Of a DNA stretch of 64,000 nt, positions 58,853 to 64,000 are shown in pieces; the stretch's first letter is position 1; every line of letters starts with the position of its first letter. The notes under the pieces are model-generated. The model saw only the letters and a program-made list of their open reading frames with translations. It was not told the origin of the DNA and made no database searches. Source of the stretch: Streptacidiphilus sp041262525. GTDB lineage: Bacteria > Actinomycetota > Actinomycetes > Streptomycetales > Streptomycetaceae. The position numbers were made by a program, and so were the translations under genes. Location: the NCBI RefSeq assembly GCF_041262525.1, contig NZ_JBGCCK010000020.1:1-64000 (forward strand), written 5' to 3'.

Positions 58853-60436
58853 TCAGCGGGTGGGCGGACCGGTCGGCGCCGCAGTCACTGCGGCAGGCCG
58901 GTCCGTGAACCGCGACACCGTCGTGCGTGGGGTCGGGGCGAGGGTGCGGTCGAGCCGGGTGCGCATCGTGGTCGCGGCGTCGAGGATGTAGTTCTGGCGG
59001 ACCTGCCACGGGCGGCGGTCTCCCTGGCGGGGGAACGCGGCGATGGAGCGCTGGACGTAACCCGCGGCCAGGTCGAGCAGCGGCTGCTCGGTCAGCGGGC
59101 CGTCGGGACGGGGGACGACCGCCGCGTACTCGTGGCGGTCCATGTGACCCAAGACCTTGCAGACCAGCCGGGAGGTGAGGTCCGCGCGCAGGGTCCAGGA
59201 GGCGTTGGTGTAGCCGATGCAGACCGCGAAGTTCGGGAGGCCGGTCAGCATGCTGCCGTTCCAGACGAACTGCTTCGCCAGGTCCACCGCCTCGCCGTCC
59301 ACGGAGGGGGCGATCCCGCCGAAGGCCAGCAGTTGCAGGCCGGTCGCGGTGACCACGACATCCGCCTCCAGCAGCCGCCCCGACTTCAGCCGGATGCCCT
59401 CGGGGACGAAAGCGTCGATGTGGTCGGTGACGATCGACGCCCGGCCCGCCCGCATCGCCCTGAACAGGTCGGCGTCGGGGACCGCACAGAGCCGCTGGTC
59501 CCAGGGGTTGTAATCGGGCGTCAGGTGTTCACGCACCAAGGCCTCGTCACGCAGCATGCGGTTGTTCAACCGGGTCAACAGACGCCGGGCCGCCTCGGGG
59601 CGTCGTCGGCAGAACTGGTAGAAACCGACCGCGAAGAGGATGTTCTTCGTCCGAGCCAGCTTGTACGCGGCCCGCGCCGGCAACGCCGCCCGCAGCGCGT
59701 CCGCGATCCTGTCGCGGGCCGGCAGCGAACTGATCCAGGTCGGCGTCCGCTGGAGCATGGTGACGTGAGCGGCCTTCTCGGCCATCGAGGGGACCAGGGT
59801 CACCGCCGTGGCGCCACTGCCGATGATGACGACGCGCTTGCCGCTGTAGTCGAGGTCCTGCGGCCAGAACTGCGGGTGGACGATCTCGCCGGCGAAGGAC
59901 TCCGCGCCTTCGAACTCCGGGGCGTGTCCCTGCTCGTAGTTGTAGTAGCCCGCGCAGGTGTAGAGGAAGTCGCAGGTCATCGTTACCGTGGCCGCCGCGT
60001 CCGAGCCAGGCTCGGTCCGTTCCAGCGTCAGCGTCCAGCGCGCCTCGGCCGTGGACCAGTCGGCGCCGACCACCTTGGTCCCGTAGCGGATCTTCCGGTC
60101 GATGCCGTGCTTCGCGGCGGTCCGGCGGATGTAGCTGAGGATCGAAGGACCGTCAGCGATGGCCTTCGCACCGTCCCAGGGCTGAAAAGGGAAGCCGAGT
60201 GTGAACATGTCCGAGTCCGAACGGATGCCCGGGTAGCGAAACAGGTCCCAGGTCCCACCCATCGCCTGCCGGGCCTCCAGGATCGTGTACGAGCGGCCTG
60301 GACACTCGGTCTGCAAGCGGTAGCCGGCCCCGATGCCGGAGAGTCCCGCTCCGACGACCACCACGTCGACGTGCTCCGGCACCGCTTCGGGAGCGGGGAC
60401 GGAGGTTGGCTGTGCGCTGCGGGGGCTGCTCGTCAT
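58853..60436 (-). CDS. Baeyer-Villiger-type flavin monooxygenase
   Basis: 527 residues, class B flavoprotein monooxygenase. FAD Rossmann motif GAGLSG (29-34) in VDVVVVGAGLSGIGAGYRLQ. The Baeyer-Villiger fingerprint FxGxxxHxxxWP is complete as FAGEIVHPQFWP (181-192), and the NADPH Rossmann motif is GSGATA (206-211). QAMGGTWDLFRYPGIRSDSD is typical of EthA-like enzymes. ATG 60436 has GGAG just upstream. Divergent from an AraC-family regulator, its probable controller. Substrate (ketone or lipid-like) unknown. Confidence 0.94.
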   Translation of the reverse strand: MTSSPRSAQPTSVPAPEAVPEHVDVVVVGAGLSGIGAGYRLQTECPGRSYTILEARQAMGGTWDLFRYPGIRSDSDMFTLGFPFQPWDGAKAIADGPSILSYIRRTAAKHGIDRKIRYGTKVVGADWSTAEARWTLTLERTEPGSDAAATVTMTCDFLYTCAGYYNYEQGHAPEFEGAESFAGEIVHPQFWPQDLDYSGKRVVIIGSGATAVTLVPSMAEKAAHVTMLQRTPTWISSLPARDRIADALRAALPARAAYKLARTKNILFAVGFYQFCRRRPEAARRLLTRLNNRMLRDEALVREHLTPDYNPWDQRLCAVPDADLFRAMRAGRASIVTDHIDAFVPEGIRLKSGRLLEADVVVTATGLQLLAFGGIAPSVDGEAVDLAKQFVWNGSMLTGLPNFAVCIGYTNASWTLRADLTSRLVCKVLGHMDRHEYAAVVPRPDGPLTEQPLLDLAAGYVQRSIAAFPRQGDRRPWQVRQNYILDAATTMRTRLDRTLAPTPRTTVSRFTDRPAAVTAAPTGPPTR

Positions 60437-60505
60437 TGCTCCAGTGTGAACACTCACCCTCCCAGGGCCTTGACCTTGCACGACAAGTATTTGACCCTGG
60501 GCGAC

Positions 60506-61573
60506 ATGTCACTCGTCCGATCCGCCGGACTTCGGGGCTTTCGGGCCACCGTCGCCGAGCTCGGCGGCGACGCCGAGTCCTACGCGGTGCGTGCCGGTCT
60601 GCCCGTCGCGGCACTCGACTCCGACGACCTGCTCGTCCCCGACCACGCCGCCGGTCGCGCGCTGGAGCTCGCGGCGGCGGACCTGCGCTGCCCCGACCTC
60701 GGTCTGCGCGTCGCCGCCCGACAGGACTTCGGCATGCTGGGCGCGCTGGCCCTCGCGATCCAGAACTCCCCCACCCTGGCCGACGCGCTCGAATGCACCT
60801 CGCGCTACCTCTTCATGCACGCCCAGGCGCTCAGCCTCAGCCTCGTCGCCGACCCCTACGACGCCCCCGGCATCGCCGCGCTCCGCTACGACCTGCGGCC
60901 GGACCTGGCCGGCTTCCACGTCCAGGGCACCGACCTCGGCCTCGGCTTCCTGCACCGGGCGATCCTCTATCTGGTCGGCCCCTACGGCCTGCGCAGCGTC
61001 GAACTCCCCTATCAGCCGGCCGCGCCGGTCTCCGTCTACGAGGAGTTCTACGGCGCCCCGGTCCGGGTCCGCCGCCCGGCCGCCCTGCTGCGCGTGCCGC
61101 GCAGCCTCGCCGGACGCTCCCTCGCGGACAGCAACGAGCAGCTGCGCCGCCTGGCGCTGACCTTCCTGGAGGAGCAGTCCCCCGGCGGCTCCGGCTCCGA
61201 GCTGCTGCCCCGGCTGCGCGCGGCGGTCCAGCGGTCACTCGGCACCAACCCGCCGGAGCTGGCCACCATCGCCGGCCTGCTCAACCTCCACCCGCGTACG
61301 CTCCAGCGCCGCCTCGGCGACCAGGGCACCAGCTTCGCCGCCGTCCTCGACGAGGAACGACGCCAGGCCGCGCACCGCTACCTCACCGCGACCGACATCC
61401 CGATGACCCAGGTCGCCGGCCTTCTCGGCCTCTCCGAGCAGTCCGCCCTCACCCGCTGCTGCCGCCGCTGGTGGAACGCCACCCCGACCGAGATCCGCCG
61501 CGCCGAACGCGCGCTGCCGGGCGATCGGTCCGGAGTGCAGCGCGGTTCGGTCGGGACGACGATGGAGGGGTAA
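60506..61573 (+). CDS. AraC-family transcriptional regulator
   Basis: 355 residues. The N-terminal arabinose-binding-like domain (Arabinose_bd type) spans about 1-200 (LGLRVAARQDFGMLGALALA, FLHRAILYLVGPYGLRSVEL). C-terminal AraC helix-turn-helix pair: ELATIAGLLNLHPRTLQRRL, FAAVLDEERRQAAHRYLTAT and MTQVAGLLGLSEQSALTRCC. This type commonly controls a divergent monooxygenase/catabolic gene, matching the arrangement here. ATG 60506; the start region has no strong ribosome-binding site. Confidence 0.93.
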   Translation: MSLVRSAGLRGFRATVAELGGDAESYAVRAGLPVAALDSDDLLVPDHAAGRALELAAADLRCPDLGLRVAARQDFGMLGALALAIQNSPTLADALECTSRYLFMHAQALSLSLVADPYDAPGIAALRYDLRPDLAGFHVQGTDLGLGFLHRAILYLVGPYGLRSVELPYQPAAPVSVYEEFYGAPVRVRRPAALLRVPRSLAGRSLADSNEQLRRLALTFLEEQSPGGSGSELLPRLRAAVQRSLGTNPPELATIAGLLNLHPRTLQRRLGDQGTSFAAVLDEERRQAAHRYLTATDIPMTQVAGLLGLSEQSALTRCCRRWWNATPTEIRRAERALPGDRSGVQRGSVGTTMEG

Positions 61574-61604
61574 GGAATCCCGGCCGACAAGGAGGTCGAG
61601 CCGT

Positions 61605-61904
61605 ATGCGCGTACTGATGATCGCGAAAATGGACACCGAGAAGGCGAACCAGGCCATCCAGAGCAATCGGTTGCCTGAGTTCATGCAAACAAATCTGGGC
61701 CGCCTGCAGCCCGAGTCCGCCTACTTCACCGCCGTGGAAGGAGTCCGGACCGCCTTCATCGTCTTCGACCTCAAGGAGCCGGCGCAGATGCCGTCGATCG
61801 CGGAGCCCTTCTTCCAGGAGCTCGGCGCCAATGTCACGTTCTCACCGGCGATGAACGTCGAGGACGTCACGCGCGGTCTCGGGCCCGACTACGCGGCTGC
61901 CTGA
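61605..61904 (+). CDS. Small hypothetical protein, possible alpha/beta-barrel (ferredoxin-like) fold
   Basis: 99 residues: MRVLMIAKMDTEKANQAIQS, LPEFMQTNLGRLQPESAYFT, VRTAFIVFDLKEPAQMPSIA and EPFFQELGANVTFSPAMNVE. The beta-alpha-beta pattern resembles small dimeric alpha/beta-barrel proteins (DUF3303-like), but the family assignment is tentative. AAGGAGG lies 9 bases before ATG, a strong start. It follows the AraC gene and may be in the same transcript. Confidence 0.75.
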   Translation: MRVLMIAKMDTEKANQAIQSNRLPEFMQTNLGRLQPESAYFTAVEGVRTAFIVFDLKEPAQMPSIAEPFFQELGANVTFSPAMNVEDVTRGLGPDYAAA

Positions 61905-61925
61905 GACGCCCGACACCACCCACGC

Positions 61926-62942
61926 CTACCAGGCGAACGCCTCCGGTGCCGGGCCAGGGCCGGGGAAGATCTCGTCGAGGGCGGCCAGCAGCTCGGCCGA
62001 CAGCTCCAGCTCCACGGCTCGAAGCGCCGAGTCGAGCTGCTCGCGCGTGCGCGGCCCGACGATCGGGCCGGTGACGCCGGGCCGGGTGAGCAGCCAGGCC
62101 AGCGCGACCTCGCCGGGCTCCAGGCCGTGCTTCTCCAGCAGGTCCTCGTACGCCTGAACCTTCGCCCGGACCGCCGGGTCCGCCAGGCCCGCCGCCGAAC
62201 GACCGACCTTCGTGCGGGCACCGGAGCCCTCTGCCTCCTTGCGCAGAGCTCCGCCCAGCAGCCCCTGGTGCAACGGCGACCACGGGATCACGCCGAGGCC
62301 GTACTCCTGCGCGGCCGGGATCACCTCCATCTCGGCGCGCCGCTCGGCGAGGTTGTAGAGGCACTGCTCGCTGACCAGCCCGAGGCCGAGCCGGCCGCCG
62401 CGTGCGGCGGTCTCGTTGGCCTGGGCGATCTTGTAGCCGGGGAAGTTGGAGGAGCCGGCGTAGAGGATCTTGCCCTGCTGGATCAGCACGTCGACGGCCT
62501 GCCAGATCTCCTCGAACGGGGTGAGCCGGTCGACGTGGTGGAACTGGTAGATGTCGATGTGGTCGGTACCGAGCCGGCGCAGGCTGGCGTCGACGGCGCG
62601 GCGGATGTTCACGGCGGAGAGCCGGTCGTGGTTCGGCCAGGAGCTCACGTTCCACGGGCTGCCGTCGTCGGTCATGTCGCCGTAGACCTTGGTGGCGAGC
62701 ACGACCTTGTCCCTGCGGTCGCCTCCCTTCGCGAACCAGGAGCCGATGACCTCCTCGGTCAGACCCTTGTGCTCGCTGACGCCGTAGATGTTGGCGGTGT
62801 CGAAGAAGTTGACGCCCGCGTCGAGCGCGGCGTCCATCAGGGCGTGGCTGGTGGGCTCGTCGGTCTGCCCACCGAAGTTCATGGTGCCGAGAACGAGGCG
62901 GCTGACCTTGAGGCCGGTGCGTCCGAGCTGTGTGTACTCCAT
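61926..62942 (-). CDS. Aldo/keto reductase
   Basis: 338 residues: MEYTQLGRTGLKVSRLVLGT, MNFGGQTDEP, NFFDTANIYGVSEHKGLTEE (Asp, Tyr), KVVLATKVYGDMTDD (Lys), IYQFHHVDRLTPFEEIWQA (His) and GLGVIPWSPLHQGLLGGAL. ATG 62942 is used because a -10-like TTGGAT lies 7 bases upstream and the family starts at MEYT; ATG 62951 is the alternative. The promoter has an 18-bp perfect palindrome in a 19-base spacer, the layout used by MerR activators. Substrate unknown. Confidence 0.92.
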   Translation of the reverse strand: MEYTQLGRTGLKVSRLVLGTMNFGGQTDEPTSHALMDAALDAGVNFFDTANIYGVSEHKGLTEEVIGSWFAKGGDRRDKVVLATKVYGDMTDDGSPWNVSSWPNHDRLSAVNIRRAVDASLRRLGTDHIDIYQFHHVDRLTPFEEIWQAVDVLIQQGKILYAGSSNFPGYKIAQANETAARGGRLGLGLVSEQCLYNLAERRAEMEVIPAAQEYGLGVIPWSPLHQGLLGGALRKEAEGSGARTKVGRSAAGLADPAVRAKVQAYEDLLEKHGLEPGEVALAWLLTRPGVTGPIVGPRTREQLDSALRAVELELSAELLAALDEIFPGPGPAPEAFAW

Positions 62943-62949
62943 GCCGCTC

Positions 62950-62980
62950 ATCCAACGCCCTTGGAGTGCACTCCAAGCAA
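62950..62980 (-). promoter_or_regulatory. MerR-like promoter of the aldo/keto reductase
   Basis: Minus-strand TTGCTT (plus 62975-62980), 19-base spacer, TTGGAT (plus 62950-62955). CTTGGAGTG-CACTCCAAG (62960-62977) is a perfect 18-bp palindrome in the spacer. A long 19-base spacer with a centred palindrome is typical of MerR-family activation; no merR gene is in the window. Confidence 0.6.
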
Positions 62981-63030
62981 GCACCTTTCGCCACGTGTTC
63001 GTCGCCACGCAGCGGTCTGGACCCCGGACG

Positions 63031-63036
63031 TAGGGT
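63031..63036 (+). promoter_or_regulatory. -10-like TAGGGT ahead of gad
   Basis: Seven bases before ATG 63044; consistent with a leaderless mRNA. Confidence 0.4.
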
Positions 63037-63043
63037 GGCCGAC

Positions 63044-64000
63044 ATGGCGCTGCACCTGGGACAGGACGACAACCGACCGCTGCACCTCCCGCCCCTCGCG
63101 GGCGACCCCGACCTGCTGGGCGCGATGGAAGAGTCCGTGCCGAAGGGCCGGCTGCCCGAGGGACCGCTCCCGCCGACGATCGCGCAACGCCTCGTTCGCG
63201 ACGAACTGATGCTGGACGGCAACGCCCGCCTCAATCTGGCCACCTTCGTGACCACCTGGATGGATCCGCAGGCCACCGAGCTGATCGGTGAGTGCCTCGA
63301 CAAGAACATGATCGACAAGGACGAGTACCCGCAGACGGCCGAGGTCGAGCGCCGCTGCGTGGCCATACTGGCCGACCTGTGGCACGCCCCCGACCCGAGC
63401 AAGGCCGTCGGTTGCTCGACCACCGGCTCCAGCGAGGCCTGCATGCTCGCCGGAATGGCACTCAAGCGCCGCTGGATGGCGCGCAATCGTGAGCGCTACG
63501 CGGCCGGCGCCCGGCCCAATCTGGTGATGGGCGTCAACGTCCAGGTCTGCTGGGAGAAGTTCTGCAACTTCTGGGAGGTCGAGGCGCGGCTCGCGCCGAT
63601 GGAGGGCGAGCGCTTCCATCTGGACGCGGACTCGGCGCTGGCCCTGGTCGACGAGAACACCATCGGCGTCGTCGGCGTGCTGGGCTCGACCTTCGACGGC
63701 AGCTACGAACCGATCGCGGAGATCTGCGCGGCGCTGGACGAGCTCCAGCAGCGAACGGGTCTGGACATTCCGGTCCACGTCGACGGGGCGTCAGGCGCCA
63801 TGATCGCGCCGTTCCTCGACCCGGATCTGGTCTGGGACTTCCGGCTGCCGCGCGTGGCCTCGATCAACACCTCCGGGCACAAGTACGGCCTCGTCTACCC
63901 GGGCGTGGGCTGGGCGCTGTGGCGGGACACGGAGGCGCTGCCGGAAGAACTGGTCTTCCGGGTCAACTACCTGGGCGGCGACATGCCGACCTTCGCGCTG
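63044..64000 (+). CDS. Glutamate decarboxylase, C-terminus cut by window edge
   Basis: 319 residues visible of a family of about 460. PLP-dependent group II decarboxylase making GABA from glutamate. Signatures: ARLNLATFVTTWMDPQATEL, EYPQTAEVERRCVAILADLW, GCSTTGSSEACMLAGMALKR, DIPVHVDGASGAMIAPFLDP and the PLP lysine in SINTSGHKYGLVYPGVGWAL (Lys280). The protein continues past base 64000. Divergent from the aldo/keto reductase. Confidence 0.95.
   Translation, partial: MALHLGQDDNRPLHLPPLAGDPDLLGAMEESVPKGRLPEGPLPPTIAQRLVRDELMLDGNARLNLATFVTTWMDPQATELIGECLDKNMIDKDEYPQTAEVERRCVAILADLWHAPDPSKAVGCSTTGSSEACMLAGMALKRRWMARNRERYAAGARPNLVMGVNVQVCWEKFCNFWEVEARLAPMEGERFHLDADSALALVDENTIGVVGVLGSTFDGSYEPIAEICAALDELQQRTGLDIPVHVDGASGAMIAPFLDPDLVWDFRLPRVASINTSGHKYGLVYPGVGWALWRDTEALPEELVFRVNYLGGDMPTFAL

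Overview
The window is about 70% G+C, uses GTG and TTG starts freely, and carries a gene set and order typical of the Streptomyces/Kitasatospora/Streptacidiphilus group: a WhiB-like protein beside glpX, tandem class I and class II fumarases, xseA/xseB/ispH/ychF, OxyR with AhpC-AhpD, a PIN-PhoH protein, a GTP-dependent PEP carboxykinase and secreted chitinases. I read it as a chromosomal core segment of a streptomycete-type actinomycete. No prophage, transposase, CRISPR array, rRNA or tRNA was seen. The assignment is inference from gene content, since no database was searched.

Layout. 1-7 kb: truncated PAS-GAF-SpoIIE phosphatase, MutT, a winged-helix regulator, an ECF sigma factor with a one-span membrane partner, an RpiB-like isomerase, a SnoaL-like protein divergent from a TetR regulator, and an SRPBCC protein. 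7-15 kb: ychF, a DUF6542-like membrane protein, polyphosphate glucokinase, ispH, an APC permease, xseA and xseB (with an acetyltransferase between them on the other strand) and a RutE-like nitroreductase. 15-22 kb: DUF4245 protein, glpX, WhiB-like protein, DUF1707 protein, fumarase I and fumarase II. 22-26 kb: chitinase 1, a TPR protein, and a short leader peptide ahead of a 2-oxoglutarate/Fe(II) oxygenase. 26-35 kb: pirin and OxyR, then a broken acyltransferase and a very large secreted protein that separate oxyR from ahpC-ahpD, then an AI-2E-type membrane protein and a secreted transglycosylase. 35-41 kb: PhoH, cis-prenyl transferase, aldo/keto reductase and chitinase 2. 41-44 kb: RidA divergent from a PLP D-amino-acid deaminase-like gene that overlaps a D-aminoacylase gene. 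44-53 kb: a GH5-like protein lacking both catalytic glutamates, a membrane protein with a five-residue-period N-terminus, an aminotransferase, pckG, TrhA and an MFS-TetR operon. 53-64 kb: YyaL, an XRE-NB-ARC-TPR protein, a CMD protein, DUF1801, a Baeyer-Villiger-type monooxygenase divergent from an AraC regulator, an aldo/keto reductase under a MerR-like promoter, and a truncated glutamate decarboxylase.

How genes fit together. Central carbon metabolism is concentrated here (glpX, both fumarases, pckG, polyphosphate glucokinase), with peroxide defence (OxyR/AhpCD) and extracellular chitin use. The two chitinases share a carbohydrate-binding module in opposite orders and have alignable promoters with DasR-type (dre) palindromes. 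RidA, the deaminase and the D-aminoacylase look like a D-amino-acid salvage unit with one shared operator region.

Genome-scale texture. Many genes have a TAnnnT -10 box only 6-8 bases before the start codon, which suggests leaderless mRNAs and helped choose starts. A family of about 100-bp inverted repeats built around AGGGGCGCGGGGAACTGCGC sits mostly at convergent gene ends and probably acts as bidirectional terminators.
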